A DNA stretch of 64,000 nucleotides from Eriocheir sinensis (GCF_024679095.1 NC_066518.1:1436178-1500177), one strand, 5' to 3'. Positions 37,160-50,021 are shown, counted from the stretch's first letter. Made by a program: numbers and translations. The notes: generated by a model from the sequence alone, not told the origin.

Positions 37160-37690
37160 GTGAGTGCCGCCGCTGCTTCTGTCACACACGTTCGTCACCA
37201 CCTCACTCCAGAGACACGCCAGTTCTCGTCGACTTACCGACTTGGTCGGCATCAGCCGACAGAGTCTGTCTGTCAGCACCGTCTTCGTGGGCTGTCACCC
37301 GACAATGCCCCATGGTCCCTCCACGGAGGGACAAAATCTTTAAACAGCAACAACATCAACTACAACAACACCAACCTCCCTCCTGTGCAAACACTTGGCG
37401 GCGCGGCGGTGCGGGCCACAACTGTTAAGTCCTTCAAGCCTCCGCCGAAGTGTCTTTGCCGAAAGAGTGTGTAATCCTCCGCTACGGTGGATGACCTCAG
37501 TTGCATAGCCTCCTAGCAGACTTTTGTGCTAGTATACACACACACACACACACACACACATAGGAAGGACTATATAAGAGCATGAGCGGTGTGCATGGTG
37601 CGTTGCTGTGATGCCAGTCTTCGTGGTTCGTCCAAATACGATTGACTGTTTCTAAGGAAGGTTAGATAAATCAGCCGTGTAGGCCGACTG

Positions 37691-38022
37691 TTTTTTTTTT
37701 TTAACGTTTCGGCCTATGGCGCCGGTAGTCTTTCTTGATGGGGCCTGATGGCCGGCCCCAGCCCGTTGTGGCGCAGAGAAGTGTTTATAGGAGCGCCATC
37801 TTGCTTGGCTCATGCTGGCCCCCGGAGCTCATCTTTGATCCTCTCTGTAGAGAGATAATCTAGCGTCCGGGTTGATAGGTGGTCTTCGGGACAGGAAGTG
37901 GGTAGTTTTAGGACACTCGGCGGTGACTGGAAAATTTCAGCTTGTGCCGGTGTACATGGGAGGAACGCAAACCCGCGGACTTGACGCGGCGCCGGCACGC
38001 TAACTACTCAGCCACCGCCTCC
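37691..38022 (-). mobile_element. SINE family 1 copy
   Basis: Reverse orientation of the element at 3,981: poly(T) at 37,691-37,702, GGCTCATGCTGGCCCCCGGA, GTGGTCTTCGGGACAGG, and a tRNA-like head ending GCTAACTACTCAGCCACC. It lies in the first intron of the OT/VP gene. Confidence 0.82.
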
Positions 38023-38049
38023 TCTCTAGTGTAGACTCATTATATCCTC

Positions 38050-38330
38050 GTGTACCCTTGGGCCTGGGTTCGAATCCCGGTCTAGGCAGTCGGCGCGCAG
38101 CTCACCCATCCTCCTTTTCAGGCTGGTCGATAAATGGGTACCTGAGAAACCTGGAGAAGGTAACTGCGGTAACCCAGATGTCACTCTGGCCTTGTGTCCC
38201 GAGGTGATATGTTGCTTCCCGACACAGGCTGAAGGGCCAATGTGACGGAGATGAGCACTGAGGCCACGCGTGGCTTTAGCGTATGCTCCCAACTTCACAT
38301 TTGCTCTTACTCTTGTGTATCTAGTGGCTA
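38050..38330 (+). mobile_element. SINE family 2 copy
   Basis: B box GGGTTCGAATCCCGG, GATAAATGGGTACCTGAGAA, GGTAACCCAGATGTCACTCT, GATGAGCACTGAGGCCACGC. The A-box part is missing or degraded. It adjoins the family 1 SINE head to head. Confidence 0.75.
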
Positions 38331-39139
38331 TGAAACCTAAGCAGTCACTTATTTTCTGCGTGCATCTATCTGGGGCTCTGTAGTGTTGGCATATTTTCCA
38401 AGCCATCGCTCACCCCCGACGCAATGAATGGACACCTTTTAGCTGGATGCAGGCGGGATCGTTGATGGTTTTAAGGAGCAGGAGCCGATGAGGGAGAACA
38501 GCGTAGAGCAAAGAAATATTGAGAAAAAAAAAACAAGCGTCTGGGAAGTGAGAACCTTAATACTATTTTGGTGATGGCACAAACTTTTCCAAAGTCAGCG
38601 GACGTTGACCGTCCCCGGCCAAGGCTACACACCATTCAGGGGGAGCACGCAAGGATGTCCAACTTACAGGACACGGATGTGCGTCTCTTTAACTCCGCTG
38701 TCCTACAGATGAAATGACAAAAATATTACCTCAACACGAAAAAGATCTTAATACGCATATCCCTACATGGAAGTAAACTACTAGAAATGTCTGCATTCTT
38801 TGGTTCACTATCAGTCAAATAAAATAAAGATTGTTGGACAAATCATCTTGTTGCTTTTACTAAAACTAGGATACACGAAAGTACTTTAGCAGCACATAGT
38901 GACTATTACTGCATAACGTATACCTAGCTCACTCTTATGATTCTATACCTCTCAAGTAAACCTGCCTGCCTACTTTTAGCTATAGTTCAGAATAGCCACT
39001 TGACTCGTACATAAGATAGATGTCAGATTTAATATAGATTTCCTCCTCCTGAAGTTGGGGTACACGCGTAGAGACTCCAAGTTTCATCACTAAGCGATGA
39101 AAGCACTTTTGATGTTTTCAAATAAAAAAAACTTCGCAT

Positions 39140-39215
39140 GCGCCGCTGACGGGATGAGGTCATCCACCAGGTCCCTCAGGAGAACCTATCGGCGCTATTG
39201 GCGACTTTTTTTTCT
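39140..39215 (+). mobile_element. SINE family 1, 3' fragment
   Basis: Contains only the 3' block (CACCAGGTCCCTCAGGAGAA..CTATCGGCGCTATTGGCGA) shared with the copy at 3,981. Confidence 0.6.
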
Positions 39216-39534
39216 GACACCCACTGTTGAATGCTTGATAAGCGAGAGGAGGTGTGCATAAATGAAGTAAATGAAATACAGGAGTGTGACATGATGAACT
39301 AAGAAGAGTAAACGAGTTGCACGCCAGGCTTGAGTTGTATAATGAACGAGTGGAAGACTAAAGGAAATGAATGCATGGAAGACGTGAGTAAGCATGATAA
39401 ACTAGTAGAGGAATAATGGACATGCAAGAATGAAATGCGTAGGCAAGTACAGTGAGCGAGGAAGCAAATGAATGGAATACGTGTTGTTTATGTGCCTAGC
39501 TGTTAGTCTCATCTGAGTGTTATGTCGGCAGCAG

Positions 39535-40918
39535 GTATGCAGGCGGGCGTAGCGGTGACGGTGGTGGTGACTCTGCTGGTGGGGGGCGCCGCCGCCTGCT
39601 TCATCACCAACTGTCCTCCAGGCGGGAAGAGGTCCGGAGGCATCATGTCCCAGCTCGGCCACGCCCGCACGGTGAGTTTACACCCAGACGGGGCTCCGAG
39701 GGGATAAAGCACTTTAAAGTATCAAAGGTAGTAATGTTTTCATCATCTATTCCACAAATAAGAATTTGCAGTGATGGGTTCAAGTTCCTTGGTAGTTCAC
39801 TTCTGTGCTCGTGTTTATTAGGTTTACAAAGCGGGGTCATTTCATTAACCGTGTCTTAGCGCCGCTGTGTACCGTGTTTCCGCAGTGCACGTCCTGCGGG
39901 CCGGGTCTGTTGGGCCGCTGCATAGGACCTGACATCTGCTGCGGCGCCAGAGTCGGTTGTTTCATCGGGTCACGAGAAACCCGTCTGTGTCGAACTGAGA
40001 ACATGGTGCCCATCAGGTGCAGCAACGCCGACCTGAAGCCGTGCGGAAGGATGCAGGAGGGCCGGTGCGCCGCGGCGGGACTCTGCTGCACGGAGAGTGA
40101 GTACTACCTGCTGCCCTGTGCCACTTGTAATGCATGTGTTGACTCTTGGCGCGTCACGGCTCAGAGCTCATTCTTCTTGTATCGCGGCTGAGCTTTGAGT
40201 TCATCCTTTCTGTGTTACGTTCGGTTTAGGTCTTCCCTTCCTGTGTCAGCGTCTAAGAGGTTAACTTTAGGATCTTCCCTATAACTTAAGGATGTGAGTT
40301 AAAACGATGAAAAACATGGATATTTTTTTCTTGACTTTAGCTTACTCAGTTTGCCATCAACACGTGAGCTATCAACATTTTCTTGGCAGTTCTGAATAAA
40401 TGAATCTCAACAATGCAGAGGAACGTGAAAGGCTTTTTTAACTTTGACTACTTTTTCGTGTATTTACTGTTGTTCGAGTTATTATTATTTTCTTAGTATA
40501 CTTCTTGTGATGGAACATGACAAGCGAAACTTTCGTCTTGCCTTTTTCTATACATCTACAGTTGACCAAGTTCCTCCCTCCGTCCCTCCCTCTCTCCCTC
40601 CATCTTGCCCCGCGTCACAAAAACGATGATTCAAGGGGAAAAAAATAACCTCGAGACAGCTATTTGTCCTGCGGTGCTATTCTAAGTAACTGTCCTTTTC
40701 TTATTTGCTTCCACATCATCGGAATGCTCGCCATCACAACAATAGCTTAGTTCTATCTATCTGCTTTATCTATCTATTTATCTACCCATCTATCCATCTG
40801 TCTACCTACTCGTCTATGTCTGTATATCAATCTATCTCTATCTATCTGTCTATCTATCTAGCTGTATCTGTAAGTCTTTCTATCTACTTGTCATTCCATA
40901 TTTCCAGCTATCTCTCTG

Positions 40919-40961
<43 letters not shown>

Positions 40962-42457
40962 ATCTACTTCTCTATTCATCCATCTATATCAATCTTTCTA
41001 TCTATCTATCTATTTTTTTCTATTTAGCTATCAGTTTATCTGTCTACAAATCTACTTCTTTATCTATATATGTCTGTCTGTTTAATCTCCTTTCTTATGT
41101 ATGTATGTATGTAGCAGTGGTTAGCGGGCTTTGTTTTAAGACGCCTTTTTGTTGTCCCTGAGCCTCTTCCTTTGTTGTAAAAAAAAAATGTATTAGCACC
41201 TTCATCTACATGTCCACCTTCCCCTTGAGTGATGGCGATGAGTCGGCGACACAGGTGAGCTTCTCGCCGACCCGTCCTCCTCCAGCGCCTCACGAGTACC
41301 CTGACATTCGGCGGAGTGACCTTCCTCGCGTCATGGGCCGGCGGGCTTACCCAGTCTTCTGCTCAGGAACACCCAGGCCTTGGCATTTGTTCCACGGCGG
41401 CTGCGATTGGCTCCCCCTCTTGCTGAATCTTCCCCTAATGAGGCTCGCTCCCTTCTTGACCCTCCTCACGCACTTGACATTTACCGAAGTACATTAATAT
41501 TTTCTTAAGTGTGTGTCTTCTTGCGGCGACACCTTTCTGGCTCACTCCTCCTGTCCGGTTGAGAATGAAAGAATCTCGCTCTCTCACTCACCTCCTTACG
41601 CAGTTGTCATTTACCGAAGTACATTCATTTTTATTTTTATGTTACAATGTCCCTGTGTCTTCTTGCGGCGACACCTTCCTGGCTCACTCCTCCTGTCCGG
41701 TTGAGAATGAAAGAATCTCGCTCTCTCACTCACCTCCTCACCCACTTGTCATTTACCGAAGTACATTCATTTTTGTTTTTATTTACAATGTCCCTGTGTC
41801 TTCTTGCGGCAAAATCTTCCTCGCTCTCTTTCTGTCCGGTTCTGAGTGAAAGAATCTCGCTCTCTCACTCACCTTACGCACTTGTCATTTACCGAAGTAC
41901 ATTCATTTTTATTTTTATGTTACAATGTCCCTGTGTCATCTTGCGGCGAAACCTTCCTCGCTCACTCTTTCTGTCCGGTTCTGAGTGAAAGAATCTCGCT
42001 CACCCGCCGTGCACTTGGCATTTACCGAAGTACACCTGTTTAATTTTTTTGCCGCTGTCCTTGAGTTCCCTTGTAGTGACGCTTCCCTCACTTGCACTTC
42101 CCGCTCTGATGTGAGTGAGGGAGTTTGTCTCAGCCTTCTTTTATTTTGGGGTGAAGCATGAGATGAATGGGAACTGGGTGACTGTTAACACGCAGTAGTG
42201 GCATTAAAATCTTCTCAGCTTCCAGACTACGCATATGGTGGTGCAAAGACTCAGACAGGCGACGCTGATTGACACCCATGTGACTGGAATTTACCTCACC
42301 GTCCGTCCTTTCAGCCAAATGCGAACTGGATGACAACTGTGTGATGGAGGATACACGGAGCGAGGAGCTGGGCGCGGGGCAACAGCTGCGGGGCGGCGGC
42401 AGACCACCACACTTCGCCCTGCTGCCCGCCGTGTCGGACCGCTGGGAGGAGCAGTGA
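39535..42457 (+). CDS. Oxytocin/vasopressin-like neurophysin precursor (162 aa)
   Basis: Secreted neuropeptide precursor of the oxytocin/vasopressin (inotocin) family. CDS: 39537-39671, 39886-40096, 42315-42457; phases 0 and 1, giving 162 aa. Residues 1-20 are a signal peptide; residues 21-29 are CFITNCPPG, then Gly30 (amide donor) and Lys31-Arg32 (cleavage). The neurophysin domain begins with CTSCGPGLLGRC and contains all 14 cysteines expected, the last two in CELDDNC. A copeptin-like tail of about 38 residues ends SDRWEEQ. Pro at position 8 makes the peptide neutral there, unlike the Arg of insect inotocin (CLITNCPRG); this form is the one I recall from crustaceans. The start is the ATG at 39,537, just after an acceptor; the in-frame ATG at 39,522 would lie in the intron. 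Confidence 0.96.
39597..39623 (+). other. Mature peptide CFITNCPPG-amide
   Basis: Nine residues with Cys1-Cys6 for the disulfide ring, followed by GKR. Asn5, Cys6, Pro7 and Gly9 are family-invariant. The peptide and the signal sequence share the first coding exon; the neurophysin starts exactly at the next exon. Confidence 0.95.
39886..40096 (+). CDS. OT/VP exon 3, main neurophysin exon
   Basis: A 211-nt exon holding neurophysin cysteines 1-12, from TSCGPGLLGRCIGPDICC to GRCAAAGLCC. The intron before it is only 214 bp; the one after is 2.2 kb and carries a tandem repeat. Donor GAGA|gtgagt. Confidence 0.95.
40748..41082. repeat. (TATC)n-type compound microsatellite
   Basis: About 330 bp of degenerate TCTA/TCTG tetranucleotides in the large OT/VP intron. 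The translated Ser/Leu/Tyr-rich frame is an artefact. Confidence 0.93.
41110..41190 (+). mobile_element. LINE family A 3' tail copy
   Basis: GCAGTGGTTAGCGGGCTTTG, GTTGTCCCTGAGCCTCTTCC, TTTGTTGTAAAAAAAAAA. Same tail as at 29,645 and 51,831, ending in A's. It lies in the large OT/VP intron. Confidence 0.68.
41470..42045. repeat. Minisatellite, unit about 130-142 bp, five copies
   Basis: The block CATTTACCGAAGTACATT recurs at 41,478, 41,608, 41,750, 41,886 and 42,019, each followed by a copy of GTGTCTTCTTGCGGCGA..CTGTCCGGTT..GAATCTCGCTC. It lies in the OT/VP intron just before the last coding exon. Confidence 0.95.
42315..42457 (+). CDS. OT/VP exon 4, neurophysin end and C-terminal tail
   Basis: Acceptor gtcctttcag|CC. 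Encodes KCELDDNCVMEDTRSEELG (cysteines 13 and 14), then a Gly/Pro-rich tail to TGA at 42,455. No dibasic site separates the tail from neurophysin, so a free copeptin is not predicted. Confidence 0.93.
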
Positions 42458-42923
42458 ACCAGCCCGCCAGCCACCCAGCAGCCCTGCCCGCCCGTCCTTG
42501 GCGCATCCCTCTCGCCTCACCAGGAAAAAGCAAAAGGAAACGCAACACACGCAAATTTAGGAAGCTGACGTAGCCTAACATCAATTGAGGATAATGGTTA
42601 ATTGTATTTCAAGACTAAGTAGATGCGGAAAATTATTGAGCTAAAAGTCTGACGATACTAACAAAAAACAACAAAAACACGAAAATACATTCATAAGTAG
42701 AAAAGCGTAATACTGCTACTTGAGGGCATTGCTACTTTCTAGAACTCTAATTGGCTATCGGACCCCCACACTGTGCTGAGTTAAAGTTAGGAATACCGAG
42801 GCTTCATCCAACCACCTGCAATGCCACGCGCTCACGTCCATTGTTTCGTTGACTCTGTGTTCGGGACTGGATCTCTCTCTCGTGCGTGTGGCAACGGCGT
42901 GTGAAGGCAGTCGGCGAGAGGCG

Positions 42924-42929
42924 AATAAA
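42924..42929 (+). terminator. Poly(A) signal AATAAA
   Basis: First AATAAA after the OT/VP stop codon, giving a 3' UTR of about 470-490 nt. Confidence 0.55.
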
Positions 42930-42934
42930 CGAAC

Positions 42935-44740
42935 GCTATTTATTGATGTTGTTTTCCTTTACGAGTATCCTACGTAAATATCATCACACACACACACACA
43001 CACACCAAGAAAACAGCAGCAGCAGCAGTCGTAATATCAGCCCCGTCCCTTGCCCATGAAGTAGGGAAACACCAGCATTGTACTATCTGGCCATCACCTG
43101 AGCTGCCATACTACAACTAATACTACTGCTATACAAACAACACTAACAACAGCATTAACTACTGCAGCAGCAACGACAACGACTACAACTAAAACGCTAC
43201 AACAAAGGGTGAAAGAGTCCCCACCAGTAGCGAGGATCGGATGTGACACACGATGTTTTCTTGCTTTCTGTCCTCGTAAAGGCCCACAGCAGAATAGTCT
43301 TGGGCAGCCCTCTCACGGCACTGGTCTGGTGGCTGCCCCTCGCACACCACTGCGTCTGTCCACCACCTCCTCCCCTGTGTGAACATAGGCGTGTGTAGTA
43401 GTAGCAGTAGTAGTAGTAGTAGTAGTAATGGTAGTAGTAGTGGTCGTAGTAGCAGCAGCAGTAGTAGCAGTAGTAGTAGAAGTCAGTAGTAGCAGCGACA
43501 CTAAACACAGCGTAATAGATTGACTTAGAGGAGTACAAATGCTATGAGAATAGTATACTTTACTGTGCTATAAGAACAACAGCCTGAGGACTAATGGCAT
43601 ATGATCACGTTATCGCTGCAGTAATAACGAACTCACTTTTACCTTAAAATCGTATTAACACTCCGCACCAACAGCTCTTAAAAAAAAAAAAAAAAATTGA
43701 CTCATGGTGTGCGAGAGCTTACAAACACAATAGGGTAGAGTAGAATAGATAGCATTAATACTAACTCATCATCATGGCCTGCGTGAACATCCAACAATAT
43801 TACATCATAATAAGGCGACTTCCAACATTGACATAACCACCAAAAAACATCGGCGGTTACGATGTATATAAAAGCCTCGGCTTCTTTAGCAGTTGGATAC
43901 TTGAGTCGCCATCATTAGAACCTGACCTGTAACCTATACGCGAAGATGCCATTGTTCATTACGGCTAACGAGGCAAGCTTGAGCATCTGCGTCAGCATCG
44001 CAAACAATAATGATCAGGCCTTGGCTAATGGATGACAGTAGCGTCACGAAACAGGTGAATAGTTTCCTTTCCAGATGTATTCTGCGGCCAAACCTCTGTG
44101 GATGCACGTAAAAAAATCAGACCTTATAATCGTTTTCGATTACTTCTATATGTATTGCCTTATAATATAACTAACACATTCGAGTTGCAAAGCATGATTC
44201 GCATGAACTCACACACGCAAGAAAAAATCCGTAAATATCGCTCGTCACTCCGTGGGATAACTAACTACAGGTAACTGTAAAGATACGTATACATGATTAT
44301 TTTCCAGTTACCCAAAACTGACAATAATATTCTCGTGAACAGTAATGTGTCATCCAGTGCAACCAACCACCCGTTCATCTTCTACACACTTAATTTAGCC
44401 GCAACTCTTCCACATGTACAGCGTCAGGATTTCCTTAATTCCGCCACACTTTGGACGCCTCTCGACTATATTTTTTCCCATTTCGTTCCATTACATAGGG
44501 AACTACAAATGAACTGTGCTGCTTGCCCAGTACCAAGTTACAGTGTACTGTCTATCACACCTTATTATTTTGAGTTGCTTTACCGTACCCTTTCCTTAGT
44601 TCTATAGAGTAAAATAGAGAGGAACAGATGTAACATCAACACCTTGGCCTGAGTGTTTGCGCCGCGTGAGCGCTCCGCCAACCTTCAGCGGTGGACGCGG
44701 CGCACCAGGCCTCGCCTACTTACGTCCTTGCATGGTCAAT
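42935..44740. other. Intergenic stretch between convergent genes
   Basis: No gene recognised. Holds short CA and CAG runs and a (TAG)n array at 43,397-43,500. Confidence 0.6.
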
Positions 44741-44849
44741 AAAAATGAATTATCACTATTCATTTATTTGCAAGTGACAACAATTCGTTAATTCGTTGAA
44801 TGTCGATTCTTTAAGTTTACATATATTTTTGTATTTACACCCATTCCTG

Positions 44850-45002
<153 letters not shown>

Positions 45003-45006
45003 ACGC

Positions 45007-46920
45007 CTAACCTAGCACGGGGGTCCCGGCCCCCGGGTGCTGGAGGACGATGATGAGCGGCGACGCGCCCTGCTGCTGTGCCAAAGACAGCCAGTCGTTG
45101 CCGGCAGCAGAGGCAGCAGCATCAGAGGCGGTGGCGGGGGTAGCGGGGGGCGCTGGGGCAGACTTCTGGAGTGGTACAGAGAGAGGGGACTTTAGGTACA
45201 AAGAAACTAGAGAATGACGATTTGTGTAGCTATATGATTAAAGGTTGTATTAAAGGTGGTCAGGAACCTCGCGCAACCGAGAAGAAAATTGGAATTATTA
45301 TCATAGTTTCTAAGAATTAGGGCTGCCTTATTTGTACAGAGGAGGCAGCAGTGGCGGTGAATGGTGACGGAAGGACAGATCTTTAGTGAAGAATGAGTAA
45401 AACAATGAATGCTATAGTTTAGATGAGCTACAATTAAAATAAGAGCATTAACCACAAAGAGAACGACAGCTGAGAGTAAAAGTTACTAAGGAAACTCATG
45501 TAGGATAATCTCATCTCAAGGGTAGCATCACTCTCTGAATAAAAACTGATATCTATTTAACGTTAATAGAACTAAGTAATCTTTCAGATTATTTTCCTTA
45601 TTATCTTGTAACTATGAACTGAGGATCCAAAGATAAACACTGAGTCAGAGACGGTGGAGCACAAAGACCTACCGTGAGGGTGTCGACTGGGGCTTCGGGT
45701 GCTGGTGTCGCGGCAGGGGTGTCCACGGGCATGCTGGATACAGCCTGAGCTGCCAACCTTCTCTGCTCCTGCAGCTGCAGTTCCCTTCTCATTTCAGGGA
45801 TGGTCAAAGCCACCGGTGGCCTGGAGTTCCTGATCCTTTCAGCATTCCAGCGAGTAAAGAAGCTATCGAAGGCATTTTTCATGTCTGTGGGCGAGCCGGG
45901 CCTGCTAAGGATTTGCTCGGGGGCCACTTGCTTGCTGGCTACCCTAGCCTCGGCAGCGGTCTGGTCTTCCACCGGCATCTGCGTTGTAACCTCTTCCTGG
46001 ATTACCTGTTCTGTAGTGGTCTGCTCGACGGCCGTTGTGGTCTGGACTGGCAGTTCGGTTGTTGCCGCCGGAGTTTGTTCTTCGACAACTGTCTGAGTTT
46101 CAGTCGTTTTTTCTGCGACCATTGGTTTTTGGGCCCTCTCTTCGGGCATAAGTTTTTCCGTTTCTGTGGCCGCCTTCTCCTGAGCCGGTTTTTCCGCTGC
46201 CACAGGTGACGGCTCAGCCTTCTTTGCCGCTGCCACCTTGCGCAGGCGCATGCGTGGTCGTGGCCGTGCAATCCGCTGGGTCGGTGACATCGGGGCTACA
46301 GAGTTCCTTCGGGCCTCGGCCATCCAGAGCTGATGATAGTTCTCGTACGCTGCTGCGATGTCATGCACAGGCTGGACATACCTGAAAGCCGTGGCCTCCG
46401 CCGCCACCACCAGTGTCCCCACCACTGCCCAGCACACCAACACCTGCAAGAAAAATAACATACAAATTACGATTATCATGTTTATCCTTTAAATCTCCTA
46501 AAGACTTGTCAGCTAAACTATGGCTCCGCATGAGCAGGGCAGAAGGCTGAACCTTGCGCAACACGCAAACACTATAGGACGAAAAATTAATCAGTGAAAA
46601 GGGCAACTCACATCAACAATTCGTTCAACTATTGTCACCCGGTCCCGAGCGACTTTAAAACTACATACTAAAAATCCAGTATAATACCACATCAAGTTTA
46701 CACCTTGAAATAATAACGACTATTCTTACTAACGATAACTACAATGAAAACAAAGCACAAAAATCCCCACTTATTTTTATAACTTCACACAATTACCCAT
46801 GAATGTTGTGACACAAGTACTATGGCGTATATATCTGAGTTGAATTTAGGTCTTAGAACAACACCCAGGGCCACGACTCGCCGGCAGCCACACGGAGGCG
46901 GTACTCACAGTCGTTCTCAT
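45007..46920 (-). CDS. Secreted Thr/Glu/Ala-rich protein, unknown function (3 exons, 313 aa)
   Basis: I do not recognise the family. CDS: 46909-46920 (MRTT), 45673-46443, 45007-45165; both junctions are phase 0. The first exon donates the start of a signal peptide (MRTTVLVCWAVVGTLVVAAEA), cleaved near residue 21. The mature protein has a basic stretch (RPRPRMRLRK), a Thr/Glu/Gln-rich region (about residues 115-170), and an Ala/Pro-rich end (KSAPAPPATPATASDAAASA). Only one Cys, in the signal peptide. A motif occurs twice: AAYENYHQLWMAEARRNSVAP and NAFDSFFTRWNAERIRNSRPP. Separation of a four-codon exon 1 from the rest is typical of arthropod cuticle and other secreted-protein genes, so a cuticle or extracellular-matrix role is a guess. 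Confidence 0.85.
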
Positions 46921-46972
46921 CCTGCTGTTTTGGACACACCCAGTCGACAACCACTGTCGGGCGGGGCAGAGC

Positions 46973-46980
46973 CTTTTATA
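46973..46980 (-). promoter_or_regulatory. TATA box of the secreted-protein gene
   Basis: Minus strand TATAAAAG, 53 bases before the ATG, leaving a leader of about 25 nt. Position and strand fit the gene at 45,007-46,920. Confidence 0.78.
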
Positions 46981-47337
46981 TGTCGCCGCAGCCCAGCCTG
47001 ACCGTGCGACCTTTCTCTCCGTTACACTCGACCGCAGGTAAGCCCTGAAAAAAGTAGTTACGCACAAACTGAGGATAACAGAAAATGTCAGGGCCGCTCT
47101 CCCGGGCGGGTAAGGAACATGCCCAGCTGGGAGTGGCCGTTCCTTCATGCGAAGGTGGAGGCAGATGTGGTGGTGGTGGTGGTGGTGGGGGAGGCGATGA
47201 TTATGGTGATGGTTGTGGTGATGACGGAAGAGACCGAGACTAGATACATACTTGTTAGAAATACGACACCTCTCCTAATCGACTTTCTCGCATTCTAGAG
47301 TGATTGTTTTTTTTCTTCTTTTCTTTCAATTGAATAA

Positions 47338-47382
<45 letters not shown>

Positions 47383-48530
47383 CAATCACTCTCTCTATTC
47401 GTCAATCAACTAGTCAGTCAATCAGTATGTCAATCCATCAGTCTGTCTATCTATCTATCTATTTATCTATCTATCTTTCTATCTATCTATCTTTCTATAT
47501 CTATGCACATCCGACGTTAAAGGATGAAGGAAGAGATGAAGAAACTGTTTTATTTAAATCAACCGAATAATTGCTCATTAATCTGAGTCATTCCCTCGAA
47601 GGTATTCTGTCCCCCCAATTAATGAGGGTGGTGTGGCCGCTCGCCGCCCCGGCAGGGTGGCCGGGTGGTGCGCGGTGCGTGGCGCAGGGCCACCGCGTGG
47701 TTTTACCCTGCAAGGTCGTTAGCTGCTTCACCTACTCTTCACGGGAGGGTTGGCGGGGCGGTTCCTCCTAAGGTCATTCGATACACCCCTTGCCCCCTGC
47801 CCGCTGCTACTCACCACATCCGTTTTTGTCGCCTTGGCCATCCCGGAACACACACGCCCACGACTCCGGGGACTCGCCATAACTTGTAGTAAAACTTCTT
47901 GAAGTTATTCTATTCCCAGGGATGTACATTTTTTCCTCAACGGTCCACAGGATTAATAATGCACTAAAACGAACATCTCTAGGAATTATTGCCCTTCCTC
48001 ACTCGTAGGCCATGCTTTTTGTTTTATTATGGCATTCACTCGTGTCGAGAGGATTAGCGGAGCGCCTCTCAGATCCTCTGCACTGTTGATCCATTCGTGC
48101 GAGACGCTCACACACACACCTGTATTGTAGTGCACCAGCGGCGTCTGCTGCTGCGGTGAGTGACGGCTGCCTCTAATGCCTCAGCGCCCATCACCACACT
48201 TTGTCTGATGAAGTGGGGCCTCCCTGCGGACACACGCCCCCTTCCACGAGCCCTTAGAGTGAACCTTTGCCTTGCCTGAGGCTGTTTGCCGCCAGCTGAG
48301 ACAGGCGTGAGGGAGGCAGGGAATTGTGGGTGTTTTTATCTGTCGACGAAGTGAATTGCTTCTTTTTCCTCGCCTCTTTTGTTCATTTACCGCACCTGTT
48401 ATGTTTGATGACAAGAAACAGAAGGAAATGGAATTGTCTATTTGGCAGAGCACAACTCTTATACCGCGACATTAAGACGTGACTAGTTTCTTAGTCTTCC
48501 AGATTTGTGCCATATATACATACGAGCATA

Positions 48531-49059
<529 letters not shown>

Positions 49060-49644
49060 TTAACAACTTCCAAATTCCATTATTTTCATGATTAAACGAT
49101 TCTGGAAATTGGAACGATTTCGTTGAGTGAGTTGAGAGGTGTGCTTACTCGTTCATAGTCAGATAACTGTGCATACGAAAGGTTTTTCATGTCACTACTC
49201 AGACCGTAATGGCCACCACTGCCCGTTTGTCCTTGGCATGGGTTTAGTTATAGCATTGTTTTAATGGAAATCACAATGTCGGGGGCGGGGATGTGTCGTG
49301 CGCGTGGGCGAGGGGCAGCAGCTGGGGCTCCCGTGGACTGGTCCAGCGTTACCGCTTTAGTCAGACAGACCCGTTAACGACTTGGGTCACGTCACGACGC
49401 CAAACCCTAAAGATCCCCGCTGCTCCTCGTAGGATGAAGGGGAAACATGTTCAGCCATACCCTTTCTTCTTTGATTGCCACTTTAATACAAGGGTTTTCT
49501 GTCAACGGAAGAGGATAGGGAAGAGAGAGGCCTACTCCGTTGCGTTTTTCAGCGTCCCGAAAATATGTGATGTCAAAAGAAAGGCAAAAGTTAGAAGGGC
49601 AGTTTTTCGTTTTCATTCAATTTCCATTTCGTATCGCTACCAGC

Positions 49645-49647
<3 letters not shown>

Positions 49648-49705
<58 letters not shown>
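49648..49705. repeat. (CA)n microsatellite
   Basis: About 28 CA units. Confidence 0.96.
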
Positions 49706-49708
<3 letters not shown>

Positions 49709-49876
49709 AACATGAATGTACGCACAATAGCCTCGCTTAATCTCTGAGGATAACTTTCTTACTCGCCTGACTGGTTTCTTTTACATGTCCCTTTTCGGAC
49801 CCTTTTGCGGTACTTCATAGCTCGCGGCTCTTCAGCGGTGGGAGCACTCTTACTTTCCTGCACCTGCCACTCTTAG

Positions 49877-49877
49877 T

Positions 49878-49939
<62 letters not shown>

Positions 49940-49949
49940 ATAGTAGTAA

Positions 49950-49987
<38 letters not shown>

Positions 49988-49988
49988 A

Positions 49989-50020
<32 letters not shown>

Positions 50021-50021
50021 A

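Noticed and set aside
39522..39536. Alternative ATG five codons upstream in the OT/VP gene
   Set aside because: It lies before the acceptor CAG; starting at 39,537 gives a clean 20-residue signal peptide.
41511..42043. Several Ser/Leu/Cys-rich frames of 60-113 aa
   Set aside because: Translate the intronic minisatellite.
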